Shown here: in pieces, positions 45,221 through 56,901 of the stretch | Numbering within the stretch: position 1 is the first letter of the stretch | Layout: each line of letters begins with the position of its first letter | NCBI RefSeq assembly: GCF_002895925.1 | Contig: NZ_NWUO01000007.1 | Span: forward strand, 169,252-233,251 | Origin: Mixta theicola | GTDB taxonomy: Bacteria; Pseudomonadota; Gammaproteobacteria; Enterobacterales; Enterobacteriaceae | Length of the DNA stretch: 64,000 bases | Direction: 5' to 3' | Made by a program: the position numbers and the translations under genes | Notes under the pieces: generated by a model | Told to the model about the DNA's origin: nothing | The model's input: the letters and a program-made list of their open reading frames with translations, nothing else | Database searches by the model: none

Positions 45221-46378
45221 ATGGCTAACTATTACCTGGATGCTCGTCTGGCCCAGGATATTGTGGCGCGTACCATGAAAATTATCGACAGTAACGTCAA
45301 CGTCATGGATGCCCGTGGCCGGATTATCGGCAGCGGCGATCGGGAGCGTATTGGTGAATTGCACGAAGGCGCGCTGCTGGCGCTGTCGCAGGCGCGCGTA
45401 GTAGATATTGACGAGGCCGTCGCGCGTCATCTGCACGGCGTACGGCCCGGCATCAATTTACCGCTGCGTATTGCCGGTGACATTGTTGGCGTGATCGGCC
45501 TGACCGGCGATCCCGTTTCGCTACGTCAGTACGGCGAGCTGGTTTGTATGACGGCGGAGATGATGCTGGAACAGGCGCGACTGCTGCATATGCTGGCGCA
45601 GGATAGCCGTCTGCGCGAAGAGCTGGTGCTGAATCTGATCCGTAGCGAAACCCTTTCTCCGGCGCTGATGGCGTGGGCGCAGCGGTTGGGTATCGATCTT
45701 AACCAGCCGCGCGTGGTTGCGGTGGTCGAGGTCGATAGCGGGCAGCTGGGCGTGGATAGCGCTATGGCTGAGCTGCAGCAGCTGCAGACGCTGCTGACCA
45801 TGCCGGAGCGCGACAACCTGATCGCGATTGTTTCTCTCACGGAAATGGTGGTGCTGAAGCCGGCGCTGAATGCGCATGGCCGTTACGATCAGGATGAGCA
45901 TCGGCGGCGCGTTGAACAACTGTTAGGGCGTATGAAGGAGAGCGGACACCTGCGCATTCGCATTGCGCTGGGCAACTATTTTACCGGCGAGGGCAGTATT
46001 GCCCGTTCTTACCGTACGGCGCGGACGACGATGAGCGTGGGCAAACAGCGAATGCCGGAACAGCGCAGCTTTTTTTATCAGGATTTAGTGCTGCCGGTGC
46101 TGCTTGATAGCCTGCGCGGCGGCTGGCAGGCTAATGAACTGTCGCGGCCGCTGGCGAAGCTGAAGGCGATGGATAATAACGGGCTGCTGCGGCGCACGTT
46201 AATTTCCTGGTTCAGTAATAACGTGCAGCCCTCGGCCACCGCACGGGCGCTGTTTATTCATCGCAATACGCTGGAGTACCGGCTGAACCGGATTTCTGAA
46301 TTGACCGGGCTTAACCTGGGCCATTTTGACGATCGGCTGCTGCTGTACGTGGCGCTACAGCTGGATGAGCAACCCTGA
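45221..46378 (+). CDS. cdaR: sugar diacid utilisation regulator CdaR
   Basis: A 385-residue activator, same length as E. coli CdaR, controlling uptake and breakdown of glucarate, galactarate and glycerate. The N-terminal diacid-recognition domain (LDARLAQDIVARTMKIID) is followed by a GGDEF-like middle and a C-terminal PucR-type helix-turn-helix, TARALFIHRNTLEYRLNRIS at about 345-364. Its target operons are not in the window. TGGAG precedes the ATG. A hairpin at 46383-46410 follows the stop. Confidence 0.95.
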   Translation: MANYYLDARLAQDIVARTMKIIDSNVNVMDARGRIIGSGDRERIGELHEGALLALSQARVVDIDEAVARHLHGVRPGINLPLRIAGDIVGVIGLTGDPVSLRQYGELVCMTAEMMLEQARLLHMLAQDSRLREELVLNLIRSETLSPALMAWAQRLGIDLNQPRVVAVVEVDSGQLGVDSAMAELQQLQTLLTMPERDNLIAIVSLTEMVVLKPALNAHGRYDQDEHRRRVEQLLGRMKESGHLRIRIALGNYFTGEGSIARSYRTARTTMSVGKQRMPEQRSFFYQDLVLPVLLDSLRGGWQANELSRPLAKLKAMDNNGLLRRTLISWFSNNVQPSATARALFIHRNTLEYRLNRISELTGLNLGHFDDRLLLYVALQLDEQP

Positions 46379-46382
46379 AGGG

Positions 46383-46410
46383 AATACGCCGCGCCGCACG
46401 GCGGCGTATT
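46383..46410. terminator. hairpin between cdaR and yaeH
   Basis: AATACGCCGC / GCGGCGTATT with an 8-base loop; no T-run follows on the plus strand. Convergent genes share it. Confidence 0.55.
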
Positions 46411-46470
46411 AAGATGCTGACAAACCCGGCGCGCGGAGCGTTCAGGCGCGCTGCCGGCAATTTTATTGCC

Positions 46471-46863
46471 TTAGCGGCTGTTGCGCGTCAGCTTATCCAG
46501 ATCGGATTCGATTTCGGCGATTTTGTTGGAAACCACGCTTTCCAGATGGCGCAAATCATCAAGAATTTTACGCTTCAGGTCGATTTCCACCTGGTCGCGC
46601 TGGCAGATTTGATCTAGCTCATCAATGACATAGCGTAGGTTAGGGCTGATCTCCTGCACTTCTTTGTAACCTTGCCCGATGCCCTCTGCCACGACGGTTT
46701 TACGCTGGCGTGGATATTTAAATTTAACGCTTTTGGCAAAAAATTCGCCTTTATCTTTACGAAAGTAAATTTTCAGGATGTCATTATTCGCTTCCTGACG
46801 CAGGCTGTAGCGATCGATCTCTTCCGGATTGGAAATGCCCAGGCTTTTTAAATTGTCATACAT
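46471..46863 (-). CDS. yaeH: DUF3461 family protein YaeH
   Basis: A 130-residue conserved protein of unknown function, soluble and highly charged, beginning [10 protein letters not shown] at 46863 and containing [20 protein letters not shown] and an internal helix-rich C-terminal half ([15 protein letters not shown]). It is nearly identical to E. coli YaeH, suggesting strong constraint. The frame is open to 46902, but the shorter start matches the family. Confidence 0.93.
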   Translation of the reverse strand: MYDNLKSLGISNPEEIDRYSLRQEANNDILKIYFRKDKGEFFAKSVKFKYPRQRKTVVAEGIGQGYKEVQEISPNLRYVIDELDQICQRDQVEIDLKRKILDDLRHLESVVSNKIAEIESDLDKLTRNSR

Positions 46864-47202
46864 GGCGATGTTTCCTGTAAACGTGAAATTAGGGCGTCGC
46901 AACTGTTCCGTTACACCTTATTTCGGCCCCAACGCTGTACGGACATCCTGCTGAAACAGAAAAAAGGGCCTGTCATCACTGTAGACATAAACGACGACTT
47001 TCGGGAAATTGCGCCGCAGAAATGACGGAAATGAATTATCGCCCGCGTAAAAAATAAACGCACCTGTAATTTGCAGGCCGGGCAAAGCGGCGCGGATAAC
47101 GACCAGGCGGAAACAGAGCGGAAGCCGGAACGGCGCTTAATAATGGCGAGAGAAAAGGATGGGAATTTGCCCTGCCGGGGAGGCAGGGCAGGGCGTCAGG
47201 CT
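46864..47202 (-). other. 339-bp intergenic region between yaeH and dapD
   Basis: It should hold the yaeH promoter near its left end. At 47168-47190 a 9-bp stem, TGCCCTGCC / GGCAGGGCA, lies just after dapD and is its likely terminator, though U-poor. E. coli yaeI is missing from this neighbourhood. I see no gene in the remainder. Confidence 0.6.
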
Positions 47203-48030
47203 TTATTCATCAATGGTGCGCAGCAGCTCATTGATGCCAACCTTACCGCGCGTTTTCGCATCGACTTTCTTCACAATAACCGCACAGTAGAGGCTGTAAG
47301 AGCCATCTTTTGACGGCAGATTGCCGGATACCACCACCGAGCCTGCCGGAACGCGGCCATAATGGATTTCGCCGGTTTCACGATCGTAAATTTTGGTGCT
47401 TTGACCAATATAAACGCCCATAGAAATCACCGAACCTTCTTCAACGATCACGCCTTCCACGATTTCCGAACGCGCGCCGATAAAGCAGTTGTCTTCGATG
47501 ATGGTCGGGTTAGCCTGCAGCGGCTCCAGCACGCCGCCGATGCCTACGCCGCCGGACAGGTGAACGTTTTTACCAATCTGAGCACAGGAGCCTACGGTCG
47601 CCCAGGTATCAACCATTGAACCTTCATCAACCCATGCGCCGATATTGACGTAAGAAGGCATCAGGACGGTATTACGGGCGATAAAAGCGCCCTGACGTAC
47701 TGCCGCCGGCGGCACAACGCGGAAGCCCTCTTTTTTGAAACGCGCTTCATCATAAGCCGCAAATTTCATCGGCACTTTGTCGTAAAAACGGCTTTCAGCG
47801 CCTTCGATTACCTGATTGTCATTGATACGGAAAGAGAGCAGCACCGCTTTTTTCAGCCACTGATGCGTGACCCACTGGCCATCAATCTTTTCGGCTACGC
47901 GCAGGGCGCCGCTGTCCAGCAGGGCAATAACCTGCTCTACGGCTGCGCGGGTGGCGGAATCTACGCTGGTGGGCGTGATGTCGGCACGGCGCTCAAATGC
48001 GCTCTCAATGACACTCTGTAACTGTTGCAT
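47203..48030 (-). CDS. dapD: 2,3,4,5-tetrahydropyridine-2,6-dicarboxylate N-succinyltransferase
   Basis: A 275-residue acyltransferase of the succinylase route to lysine and diaminopimelate. The middle is a left-handed beta helix (hexapeptide repeats such as [15 protein letters not shown]); [20 protein letters not shown] is a family mark. I give the start matching E. coli (48030, MQQLQ), but the ATG two codons earlier at 48036 is better spaced from AGGA, so either could be used. It is 92 bases after glnD on the same strand. Confidence 0.96.
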   Translation of the reverse strand: MQQLQSVIESAFERRADITPTSVDSATRAAVEQVIALLDSGALRVAEKIDGQWVTHQWLKKAVLLSFRINDNQVIEGAESRFYDKVPMKFAAYDEARFKKEGFRVVPPAAVRQGAFIARNTVLMPSYVNIGAWVDEGSMVDTWATVGSCAQIGKNVHLSGGVGIGGVLEPLQANPTIIEDNCFIGARSEIVEGVIVEEGSVISMGVYIGQSTKIYDRETGEIHYGRVPAGSVVVSGNLPSKDGSYSLYCAVIVKKVDAKTRGKVGINELLRTIDE

Positions 48031-48122
48031 TTGCATTTTCATCCTGGGTTTTGCATTCACCGTCGGGCAGCGTCGCTGCTGGCCCGATAGTTTAGTGAAC
48101 GACGGTGTAATAAAGATCGGAA

Positions 48123-50777
48123 TCACACTTTATCGTTTGGATTAAGGGCCTCTGTCAACCGTTGTTGCAGCTTATGGCGCAAATTGGCGCTCAGCGCCCG
48201 GCGCTCGTTATCGGCCAGAATAAACAGGTCCTCGACCCGCTCGCCGATGGTGCTGATGCGCGCGCCGTGCAGCGAAATGCCCAAATCGGCAAAAACTTCG
48301 CCTACCTGCGCCAGCAGGCCGGGACGATCGAGCGCGATCAGCTCAAGCCAGGTGCGACGTTCGTTAAAAGAAGGCAGAAAACGCACCTCGGTATCGACGT
48401 TAAAGTGTTTCAGCTTGGCCGACTGGCGGCGGGTGCGCAGCGGCGTCCAGCTGGTTTGCGTAATCGCCTGTTCCAGCGCCTGGATAATCATCTGGTGACG
48501 ATCCGCCGCCAACGGGCTGCCGTCCGGCTCCAGCACGATAAAGGTATCCATCGCCATACCGTCGCGGCTGGTAAAGATCTGCGCATCATGCACGCTGAGA
48601 TTACGGCGATCCAGCTCTCCCGCAACGGCGGCGAACAGATAGGGCCGGTCCGGGCTCCAGATAAAGATCTCGGTGCCGCCGCGCGTCGCCTGCGGGCTGA
48701 CCAATACCAGCGGCTTGTGCAAGTCGTGGTTCATCAAATGACGCGCATGCCAGGCCAGCTGGTTAGGCGTATGGCGCAGGAAATAGTCGGCGCGACAGCG
48801 GCTCCAGATTTGGTGCAGCGCCTCTTCATTAATGTTGTCCATGCGCAGCAGGGCTAACGCCTGCAGACGATGATGGCGCACGCGTTCGCGCAGGTCGGGC
48901 GAGTTTTCCATCCCGCGTCGCAGCTGTTTTTCCGTAGCGAAAAACAGTTCGCGCAACAGGCTCTGTTTCCAGCTATTCCACAGCGTTTCGTTGGTGGCGC
49001 AAATATCCGCCACCGTCAGGCAGACCAGATAGCGCAGGCGATTTTCATTCTGGATCACCTCAGCGAACTGCTGGATAACCGTCGGATCCTGAATATCGCG
49101 GCGCTGAGCGGTAACCGACATCAGCAGGTGATAGCGCACCAGCCAGGCAACCAGCTGCGCCTCGCGTGAGTTCAGGCCGTGCAGCTCGGCAAAGGCCAGC
49201 ACATCCTGCGCGCCGAGAATGGAGTGGTCGCCGCCGCGGCCTTTGGCAATATCGTGAAACAGCGCCGCCAGCAGCAGCAGCTCCGGCTGCGGCAGACGCG
49301 GCCACAGCTCAACGCAAAGCGGATGGCGCGAGCGGGTCTCTTCGCTGGCGAAGCTTTCCAGCTTTTGCAGTACGCGAATGGTGTGTTCATCCACCGTGTA
49401 AGCATGAAACAGATCGAACTGCATCTGCCCGACGATTTTACTCCACTGCGGCATATAGGCGGACAGAACGCTGTGACGATGCATCGGCACCAGCGCCCGG
49501 CTGACCGCGCCCGGATGGCGCAAAATGGCGAAAAAGTAACGCCGGGCCTCCGGCAGGTTACAGAGCGGCTGCTGCAAATTACGGCGCGCATAGCGCAGCT
49601 GACGCAGCGTGGACGAGTAGATGCCTTTGATATTTTCATTGCGCACCATCACCCAGAACATACGCATAATCGCTTCCGGCTGGCGGCTGAACAGCGCATC
49701 ATCGCGTAAATCGATCAGGCTGCCGCGCAGCTGAAAATCTTCATCAATCGGCTGCGGCTTATCGGTTTCGTCCAGCGCCAGAATCGCATCGTCAAACAGT
49801 TGAAGCAGCATCTGATTCAGTTCGCCAATGCGCCGCGTAACGCGGAAAAAGTCCTTCATCATCCGCTCGACCGGTTCGTTACCCTCGCCCTGGTAATCCA
49901 GGCATTGCGCGACGGTGAGCTGGCGATCGAACAGCAGGCGGTTATCGTAGCGGGGCAGGGTAAGGTGCAGGGCGAAACGGATGCGCCAGAGAAATGCCTG
50001 ACATTCGTTCAGCTCATTGCGCTCCGCTTCGGTGAGGAAACCGAAGCCGACCATCTCGTCCAGCGACGTGGCGCCGAAGTGGCGGCGCGCCACCCACAGC
50101 AGCGTATGAATATCGCGCAGGCCGCCGGGGCTGCTTTTAATATCCGGCTCCAGATTATAGCTGGTACCGTGATAGCGTTTATGTCGCTCCTGCTGCTCGG
50201 CGATTTTGGCGGCGTAAAAGTGCGAGGAGGGCCAGAAGCCGTCGCTGAAAATGTGCTTTTGCAGCTCAAGAAACAGCGCCACGTCGCCAACCAGCATACG
50301 AGATTCAATCAGGTTGGTGGCGACGGTTAAATCAGCAAGCCCTTCCAGCAGGCACTCTTCCAGCGTGCGCACGCTATGGCCAACCTCCAGCTTAAGATCC
50401 CACAGCAGCGTTAACAGTTTGCTGGCCTGCGCCGCCGCCTGTTCGTTTAGCGGTTTGCGGCTAAGGATCAGCAGGTCAATGTCAGAAAGCGGATGCAGCT
50501 CGCCGCGACCAAAGCCGCCTACCGCGACCAGCGAAATGCCATCGCACGCCTCAAAGCCGTAAAAACGCCACAGGCGACGCAGCAAAGTATCAATACACAG
50601 CGTTCGGGCATCGATCAATGTCGCGACATCTTCCCCGGCGTCAAACGCGGCGGCAAGATGCTGCTGGAAGCGTTCAAGATGCTGCTTTAGCAGCTCGCGC
50701 GTGAGCTGCGTATCGTCCCAGCCTGACGCGGATTCGGCCAGGCCACTTATTACTTCATCGGTCACGCCATTGCGCAT
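48123..50777 (-). CDS. glnD: bifunctional uridylyltransferase/uridylyl-removing enzyme GlnD
   Basis: An 884-residue glutamine sensor that uridylylates PII proteins when nitrogen is scarce and removes UMP when glutamine is high. In order: nucleotidyltransferase [19 protein letters not shown] near 87-105, a helical linker, an HD domain with [19 protein letters not shown] near 500, and two C-terminal ACT domains ([20 protein letters not shown] and [18 protein letters not shown]). It is complete and runs toward dapD. The start at 50777 follows CTCTTC on the plus strand, that is GAAGAG before the ATG. Confidence 0.96.
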   Translation of the reverse strand: MRNGVTDEVISGLAESASGWDDTQLTRELLKQHLERFQQHLAAAFDAGEDVATLIDARTLCIDTLLRRLWRFYGFEACDGISLVAVGGFGRGELHPLSDIDLLILSRKPLNEQAAAQASKLLTLLWDLKLEVGHSVRTLEECLLEGLADLTVATNLIESRMLVGDVALFLELQKHIFSDGFWPSSHFYAAKIAEQQERHKRYHGTSYNLEPDIKSSPGGLRDIHTLLWVARRHFGATSLDEMVGFGFLTEAERNELNECQAFLWRIRFALHLTLPRYDNRLLFDRQLTVAQCLDYQGEGNEPVERMMKDFFRVTRRIGELNQMLLQLFDDAILALDETDKPQPIDEDFQLRGSLIDLRDDALFSRQPEAIMRMFWVMVRNENIKGIYSSTLRQLRYARRNLQQPLCNLPEARRYFFAILRHPGAVSRALVPMHRHSVLSAYMPQWSKIVGQMQFDLFHAYTVDEHTIRVLQKLESFASEETRSRHPLCVELWPRLPQPELLLLAALFHDIAKGRGGDHSILGAQDVLAFAELHGLNSREAQLVAWLVRYHLLMSVTAQRRDIQDPTVIQQFAEVIQNENRLRYLVCLTVADICATNETLWNSWKQSLLRELFFATEKQLRRGMENSPDLRERVRHHRLQALALLRMDNINEEALHQIWSRCRADYFLRHTPNQLAWHARHLMNHDLHKPLVLVSPQATRGGTEIFIWSPDRPYLFAAVAGELDRRNLSVHDAQIFTSRDGMAMDTFIVLEPDGSPLAADRHQMIIQALEQAITQTSWTPLRTRRQSAKLKHFNVDTEVRFLPSFNERRTWLELIALDRPGLLAQVGEVFADLGISLHGARISTIGERVEDLFILADNERRALSANLRHKLQQRLTEALNPNDKV

Positions 50778-50806
50778 TGAAGAGTTGCTCCGCTTTCGCC
50801 ATAAAA

Positions 50807-50829
50807 AAAGCCGACGTGAAGTCGGCTTT
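50807..50829 (-). terminator. map terminator
   Basis: AAAGCCGAC / GTCGGCTTT with loop GTGAA. On the minus strand it continues as TTTTTTTAT, so it ends map transcription before glnD. Confidence 0.88.
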
Positions 50830-50861
50830 CGTTAAACCTCGGTCAGGCGGGTGTCGCGCCC

Positions 50862-51656
50862 TCAGGCTTCGTTTACCAGCACTGCCGGAATGGTGTCATC
50901 TTTACGCAAAGTAAGAATCTCACAGCCGTTTTCCGTCACCACAATAGTATGCTCATACTGTGCCGACAAGCTGCGATCTTTGGTTTTTACCGTCCAGCCA
51001 TCTTTCATGCTGCGGATGCGGTAATCGCCGGCGTTCACCATCGGTTCAACGGTAAAAGTCATGCCCGGCTGCAGCACAACGCCGCCGTCGTCGGCATCAT
51101 AATGCAGCACCTGCGGCTCTTCATGAAAGCCTTTGCCGATACCGTGTCCGCAATATTCACGCACGACGGAAAAATCCTGCGCTTCGACGAATTTCTGAAT
51201 CTCGCGGCCCAGCGTGCGCAGGCGAATGCCCGGCTTCACCAGACGCAGCGCCAGATAGAGGCTTTCCTGAGTAATGCGGCACAGACGCTCGCCCTGAATG
51301 GTCGGTTTGCCGACGAGATACATTTTCGAGGTATCGCCGTGATATTCGTCTTTAATCACCGTCACGTCGATATTGACGATATCGCCATCTTTCAGCAGTT
51401 TGTCGTCGCTGGGGATACCGTGACAAACCACGTCATTAACGGAGATACAGACTGATTTCGGGAAGCCGTGATAGCCGAGGCTGGCAGAAACGGCGTGCTG
51501 CGTATTCACGATATAATCGTGGCAAAGGCGATCGAGTTCACCGGTGGAAACGCCTGGTTTTACGTAAGGCTCGATCATCTCCAGCACTTCAGCGGCAAGA
51601 CGTCCCGCCACGCGCATTTTTTCGATTTCTTCTGAGGTTTTAATTGAAATTGTCAT
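50862..51656 (-). CDS. map: type I methionine aminopeptidase
   Basis: A 264-residue metalloenzyme removing the first methionine from nascent proteins. Metal ligands Asp97 and Asp108 are in NIDVTVIKDEYHGDTSKM, His79 in VCHGIPS is the substrate-side histidine, and HGIGKGFHEEP supplies His171. Numbering agrees with E. coli Map. It is divergent from rpsB across 365 bases, as in E. coli. Confidence 0.97.
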   Translation of the reverse strand: MTISIKTSEEIEKMRVAGRLAAEVLEMIEPYVKPGVSTGELDRLCHDYIVNTQHAVSASLGYHGFPKSVCISVNDVVCHGIPSDDKLLKDGDIVNIDVTVIKDEYHGDTSKMYLVGKPTIQGERLCRITQESLYLALRLVKPGIRLRTLGREIQKFVEAQDFSVVREYCGHGIGKGFHEEPQVLHYDADDGGVVLQPGMTFTVEPMVNAGDYRIRSMKDGWTVKTKDRSLSAQYEHTIVVTENGCEILTLRKDDTIPAVLVNEA

Positions 51657-51827
51657 TAATTTTATCCGCAGTTGCCGTCATTTTCGACAATAATAGAGCA
51701 AGTGGTGCCATGTTAGCAGGTCGGCCAGTGGGCTGCCACTGAGCGTTTATCGACTGCTGACGGTAATGGTCATCATTACGCAATGGCAGCGGCATATCAT
51801 GCGCTGCGAAAACGACGCGAACAATTA

Positions 51828-51857
51828 TTGGCGTCAAATCGTGCTTTATGGTATAAA
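51828..51857 (+). promoter_or_regulatory. rpsB-tsf promoter
   Basis: TTGGCG (51828-51833), 18 bases, TATAAA (51852-51857), followed by a GC-rich discriminator GCGCGCC typical of ppGpp/DksA-controlled ribosomal promoters. The stretch 51657-51827 between map and this promoter shows no gene. Confidence 0.6.
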
Positions 51858-51907
51858 GCGCGCCGACGATTCTAAGTAAGGCCAAAAGCCCTGCTGGGAA
51901 CGCATAA

Positions 51908-52747
<840 letters not shown>

Positions 52748-52793
52748 TAAGGTTTGCTCTGTACAGAGCCCTTATCATTCAGATGTGATCTGT

Positions 52794-52815
52794 AAGGGGC
52801 CGATTATGGCCCCTT
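52794..52815 (+). terminator. rpsB-tsf intergenic terminator
   Basis: AAGGGGCC / GGCCCCTT with 6-base loop, followed by TATTTTTTT. Probably partial, because tsf is co-transcribed with rpsB in E. coli. Confidence 0.8.
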
Positions 52816-52935
52816 TATTTTTTTAACCGCGGTCCGGCGCCTGGCCTGGCTGCGAAGTACTCCTGCTAACAGAAGCTGTTGACCCGCGGCAGGTAAAGCG
52901 GGGCAAGCAGGCAACAGACAACTGAGGAAGAGAGA

Positions 52936-53787
52936 ATGGCTGATATTACCGCTGCTCTGGTAAAAGAACTGCGCGAGCGTACTGGCGCTGGCATGATGGA
53001 ATGTAAAAAAGCGCTGGTTGAAGCCAATGGCGACATCGAACTGGCGATTGACAACATGCGTAAATCTGGTCAGGCAAAAGCGGCGAAGAAATCTGGTCGC
53101 GTCGCTGCTGAAGGCGTTATCCTGGCTGAAGTCGCTGGCAACACCGGCGTGATCGTTGAACTGAACTGCGAAACTGACTTCGTAGCGAAAGACGCAGGCT
53201 TCCTGGCTTTCGGTAAAGAAGTTATCGCTGCCGCTACCGCTGATCGCATCGCTGATATCGATGTACTGAAAGCGAAATTCGAAGATCAGCGTACCGCGCT
53301 GGTGGCGAAAATCGGTGAAAACATCAACATCCGTCGCGTTGCTATCCTGGAAGGCGAGATGGTTGGTTCTTACCTGCACGGCGCACGTATCGGCGTTCTG
53401 GTTTCTGCAACCGGCGCTGATGAAGAGCTGGTTAAACACGTTGCTATGCACGTTGCAGCAAGCAAGCCGGAATATGTTAAGCCGGAAGACGTACCGTCTG
53501 ACGTGGTTGAGCGTGAGCATCAAATCCAGCTGGACATCGCCATGCAGTCTGGCAAACCGCGCGAAATCGCCGAGAAAATGGTTCAGGGTCGTATGAACAA
53601 GTTCACCGGTGAAGTTTCTCTGACCGGTCAGAGCTTCGTAATGGATCCGAGCAAAACCGTTGGTCAGCTGCTGAAAGAGAAAGGCGCCGACGTGATTAAC
53701 TTTATCCGCTTCGAAGTGGGTGAAGGCATTGAGAAAGTCGAAAGCGACTTCGCTGCAGAAGTAGCGGCCATGTCTAAGCAGTCTTAA
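52936..53787 (+). CDS. tsf: elongation factor Ts
   Basis: A 283-residue nucleotide exchange factor for EF-Tu. The N-terminal UBA-like part [20 protein letters not shown] contains the [12 protein letters not shown] signature, and the core has [15 protein letters not shown]. It has the same length as E. coli and a high-expression codon pattern. GAGGAAGAGAG stands before the ATG. A strong terminator follows, so pyrH is likely transcribed mainly from its own promoter. Confidence 0.99.
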   Translation: MADITAALVKELRERTGAGMMECKKALVEANGDIELAIDNMRKSGQAKAAKKSGRVAAEGVILAEVAGNTGVIVELNCETDFVAKDAGFLAFGKEVIAAATADRIADIDVLKAKFEDQRTALVAKIGENINIRRVAILEGEMVGSYLHGARIGVLVSATGADEELVKHVAMHVAASKPEYVKPEDVPSDVVEREHQIQLDIAMQSGKPREIAEKMVQGRMNKFTGEVSLTGQSFVMDPSKTVGQLLKEKGADVINFIRFEVGEGIEKVESDFAAEVAAMSKQS

Positions 53788-53796
53788 TGGTCCCAA

Positions 53797-53820
53797 AAGA
53801 ACCGCCAATCGGCGGTTCTT
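53797..53820 (+). terminator. tsf terminator
   Basis: Perfect 10-bp stem AAGAACCGCC / GGCGGTTCTT, loop AATC, followed by TTTT. Confidence 0.93.
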
Positions 53821-53943
53821 TTTTGTCTGGGATCTTCAACATTTTTCAGTCTCATCCCAATAGCTTTCCCAACCGGCTAAGCGGATGATAGTTCGGATTT
53901 AACTCTTCATTATTTTCATGATAGCTTCCAGGAAAAAACGACC

Positions 53944-54669
53944 ATGGCTACCAATGCAAAACCTGTTTATCAACGTATCCTGCTAAAACTAAGTGGCGAA
54001 GCGCTGCAGGGCGCCGAAGGTTTCGGCATCGACGCGAGCGTGCTCGATCGCATGGCTCAGGAAATTAAAGAGCTGGTGGAGCTGGGTATTCAGGTTGGCG
54101 TCGTTATTGGTGGGGGTAACCTGTTCCGCGGCGCGGGCCTGGCTCAGGCGGGAATGAATCGCGTTGTCGGCGATCATATGGGCATGCTGGCTACCGTAAT
54201 GAACGGCCTGGCGATGCGTGATGCGCTGCACCGCGCCTATGTGAACGCGCGTCTGATGTCAGCGATTCCGCTTAACGGCGTGTGCGATAACTACAGCTGG
54301 GCGGAAGCCATTAGCCTGCTGCGTAATAATCGCGTTGTTATTTTCTCTGCCGGTACCGGTAATCCTTTCTTTACCACTGATTCTGCAGCCTGCCTGCGCG
54401 GTATTGAAATCGAAGCCGATGTGGTACTGAAAGCCACCAAAGTCGACGGCGTTTATTCTGCCGATCCGGTAAAAACGCCGGATGCCACGCTGTACGATCA
54501 GCTTTCCTATCAGGAAGTGCTGGAGCGTGAGCTGAAAGTGATGGATTTGGCCGCCTTTACCCTGGCGCGCGACCATCAGCTGCCGATTCGCGTCTTCAAT
54601 ATGAATAAGCCGGGCGCCCTGCGTCGTGTGGTGATGGGTGAAAAAGAAGGCACCCTGATTACGCATTAA
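53944..54669 (+). CDS. pyrH: uridylate kinase
   Basis: A 241-residue UMP kinase of the amino-acid kinase family, hexameric and allosterically controlled by GTP and [14 protein letters not shown] near residues 11-21, [11 protein letters not shown] near 55-65 and the [16 protein letters not shown] region are the nucleotide-binding loops. It begins [15 protein letters not shown] with AGGAAAAAACGACC upstream. It lies 140 bases before frr. Confidence 0.98.
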   Translation: MATNAKPVYQRILLKLSGEALQGAEGFGIDASVLDRMAQEIKELVELGIQVGVVIGGGNLFRGAGLAQAGMNRVVGDHMGMLATVMNGLAMRDALHRAYVNARLMSAIPLNGVCDNYSWAEAISLLRNNRVVIFSAGTGNPFFTTDSAACLRGIEIEADVVLKATKVDGVYSADPVKTPDATLYDQLSYQEVLERELKVMDLAAFTLARDHQLPIRVFNMNKPGALRRVVMGEKEGTLITH

Positions 54670-54809
54670 TATCCGTCACGGCGTAAAATAAGGTATATTC
54701 TGTCTGCGCGGCGTAAATAAGCGACGCGCACCGTGCAGGATTATCGACGAATTTTACCGTTTCCTGACACGTAGCCGTGGCAGGTCAAACAGAATCCAAG
54801 GGTTACAAC

Positions 54810-55367
54810 GTGATTAACGACATCAAAAAAGATGCCGACACGCGCATGGAAAAATGCGTTGAGGCGTTCAAAAATAACATCGGCAAAGTACGCACTGGCC
54901 GCGCATCTCCAGCGCTTCTCGACGGTATCGTAGTTGAGTATTACGGTACGCCGACTCCGCTGCGCCAGCTGGCCAACGTTACCGTCGAAGACTCACGCAC
55001 GCTGAAGATCAACGTGTTTGACCGCTCCCTGAGCCAGGCCGTTGAGAAAGCGATTATGTCGTCCGATCTCGGCCTCAATCCGAGCTCAGCCGGCACTGAT
55101 ATTCGCGTGCCGCTGCCAGCGTTAACGGAAGAGCGTCGTAAAGATCTGATCAAGGTCGTGCGCGGCGAAGCCGAACAGGGCCGGGTTTCCGTGCGTAATG
55201 TGCGTCGTGATGCCAACGACAAAATTAAAGCGCTGCTGAAAGATAAAGCGATCGGCGAAGATGAAGAGCGTCGTGCGCAGGATGAAATCCAGAAAATGAC
55301 CGACGCGTATATCAAGAAAGTTGATGCCGCGCTGGCTGAAAAAGAAACGGAGCTGATGGATTTCTAA
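54810..55367 (+). CDS. frr: ribosome recycling factor
   Basis: A 185-residue factor that splits post-termination ribosomes together with EF-G. The start is the GTG at 54810 with AAGGG upstream, giving [15 protein letters not shown] as in E. coli (185 residues); a GTG at 54777 would add 11 residues. The triple-helix arm contains [13 protein letters not shown] and [19 protein letters not shown] long terminator hairpin follows. Confidence 0.97.
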   Translation: MINDIKKDADTRMEKCVEAFKNNIGKVRTGRASPALLDGIVVEYYGTPTPLRQLANVTVEDSRTLKINVFDRSLSQAVEKAIMSSDLGLNPSSAGTDIRVPLPALTEERRKDLIKVVRGEAEQGRVSVRNVRRDANDKIKALLKDKAIGEDEERRAQDEIQKMTDAYIKKVDAALAEKETELMDF

Positions 55368-55384
55368 TTCCATCCCGCTCCGGT

Positions 55385-55430
55385 AAAACGCCGTCCACAG
55401 CGTACAGCTTACGCTGTTTGACGGCGTTTT
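55385..55430 (+). terminator. frr terminator
   Basis: A long two-part stem: AAAACGCCGTC / GACGGCGTTTT outside and ACAGCGTA / TACGCTGT inside, followed by GTTTTG. Confidence 0.9.
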
Positions 55431-55508
55431 GTTTTGTCCCACCCTTATTGGCGCACTGGCGCATTTCTCTGTAGCGCCGTGTCCGAATTTTCTACACAGA
55501 GCGGCCTC

Positions 55509-56711
55509 ATGAAGCAATTAACCATTCTCGGCTCTACCGGATCGATTGGCACCAATACGCTGGCAGTGGTGCAGGCAAACCCCCATCTGTATGCGGTTAA
55601 AGCGCTGGTCGCCGGATATAACGTCGATCTGATGACCGAGCAGTGCCTGCGTTTCCGTCCGGCCTTTGCCGCGATGGCGGATGACGCCTGCGCGCATCAG
55701 CTGCGTCAGCGCCTTAGCGAGTTGGGCGTTAATACGGAGGTGATGGCTGGCGAAGAGGCCGCGTGTCAGCTGGCGGCGTTGGACGATGTCGATCAGGTTA
55801 TGGCGGCGATTGTCGGCGCGGCGGGGCTGCTGCCCACGCTGGCCGCGATTCGCGCCGGAAAAACCGTGCTGCTGGCGAATAAAGAGTCGCTTGTCACGTG
55901 CGGCCGTTTATTTATGGAGGCGGTGAGCGCCAGCGGCGCGCGATTGCTGCCGGTTGATAGCGAGCATAATGCCATTTTTCAGAGTTTACCGGCTTCCATC
56001 CAGCAACAGTTAGGATACGCTAACCTACAGGAAAACGGCATAGAGTCGATTATCCTTACGGGATCGGGTGGACCGTTTCGTGACACGCCGCTGTCGGCAC
56101 TGGCAACCGTTACGCCGGAGCAGGCCTGCGCGCATCCGAACTGGTCGATGGGACGAAAAATCTCCGTCGACTCCGCCACCATGATGAATAAAGGCCTGGA
56201 ATACATTGAAGCCCGCTGGCTGTTTAATGCAACCGATGCGCAGATGGAAGTCATTCTGCACCCGCAGTCGGTCATTCATTCTATGGTGCGTTATCGCGAT
56301 GGCAGCGTACTGGCGCAGTTGGGATCGCCAGATATGCGTACGCCGATCGCCCATACGATGGCCTGGCCGCAGCGTGTAGAAGCAGGCGTAACGCCGCTCG
56401 ATTTTACCCGCATGAAGGCGTTAACCTTCGCCGAACCTGATTTTAATCGCTATCCCTGTCTGAAGCTGGCTATGGATGCGTGTGAACAGGGGCAGGCGGC
56501 GACCACCGCGCTCAATGCGGCAAATGAAATTGCGGTCGCCGCGTTTCTTCATGGTCAGATTCGCTTTACCGATATTGCCGCGCTTAATGCAGCGGTATTG
56601 GCATCGCTTCATCACGGCGAACCACAGAGCGTGGAGGCAGTGTTGGCCATTGATAGCGAGTCGCGTCGTGCCGCTCAGGCGCTGCTGCCGCGTTTCGCTA
56701 AGGCCGGGTAA
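55509..56711 (+). CDS. dxr: 1-deoxy-D-xylulose 5-phosphate reductoisomerase
   Basis: A 400-residue NADPH enzyme of the methylerythritol phosphate isoprenoid pathway. The N-terminal nucleotide-binding [12 protein letters not shown] is at residues 6-17; [14 protein letters not shown] and [11 protein letters not shown] belong to the metal and catalytic regions. The ATG at 55509 gives [14 protein letters not shown] as in E. coli; the frame extends to 55434 without support. It feeds uppS, the next gene, through isopentenyl diphosphate. Confidence 0.97.
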   Translation: MKQLTILGSTGSIGTNTLAVVQANPHLYAVKALVAGYNVDLMTEQCLRFRPAFAAMADDACAHQLRQRLSELGVNTEVMAGEEAACQLAALDDVDQVMAAIVGAAGLLPTLAAIRAGKTVLLANKESLVTCGRLFMEAVSASGARLLPVDSEHNAIFQSLPASIQQQLGYANLQENGIESIILTGSGGPFRDTPLSALATVTPEQACAHPNWSMGRKISVDSATMMNKGLEYIEARWLFNATDAQMEVILHPQSVIHSMVRYRDGSVLAQLGSPDMRTPIAHTMAWPQRVEAGVTPLDFTRMKALTFAEPDFNRYPCLKLAMDACEQGQAATTALNAANEIAVAAFLHGQIRFTDIAALNAAVLASLHHGEPQSVEAVLAIDSESRRAAQALLPRFAKAG

Positions 56712-56810
56712 TTCGCCAATTTGCGTGGTCGCTATTTGTGAGCCTGGGTTGAAACTGGTATAGTCCCCGGCTCCCGTTTCGCATTTACACACAGCCAAAG
56801 CGGTGAACAG

Positions 56811-56829
56811 AGCCGTGGTTGTCACGGCT
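56811..56829 (+). terminator. dxr terminator
   Basis: AGCCGTG / CACGGCT with loop GTTGT, followed by a run of seven T. Partial read-through into uppS is likely. Confidence 0.85.
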
Positions 56830-56901
56830 TTTTTTTGCAGCCGCACGGGAAATGTATTCAGAAGCCGCTGTATTTCTGATGAAAGGAAATGAACACGCGT
56901 T

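Noticed and set aside
47071-47313. Short plus-strand open frame between yaeH and dapD
   Set aside because: It runs into dapD on the opposite strand and has no family resemblance or start signal.
52804-53808. A 334-codon open frame opposite tsf
   Set aside because: Shadow of Tsf caused by biased codons in a highly expressed gene.
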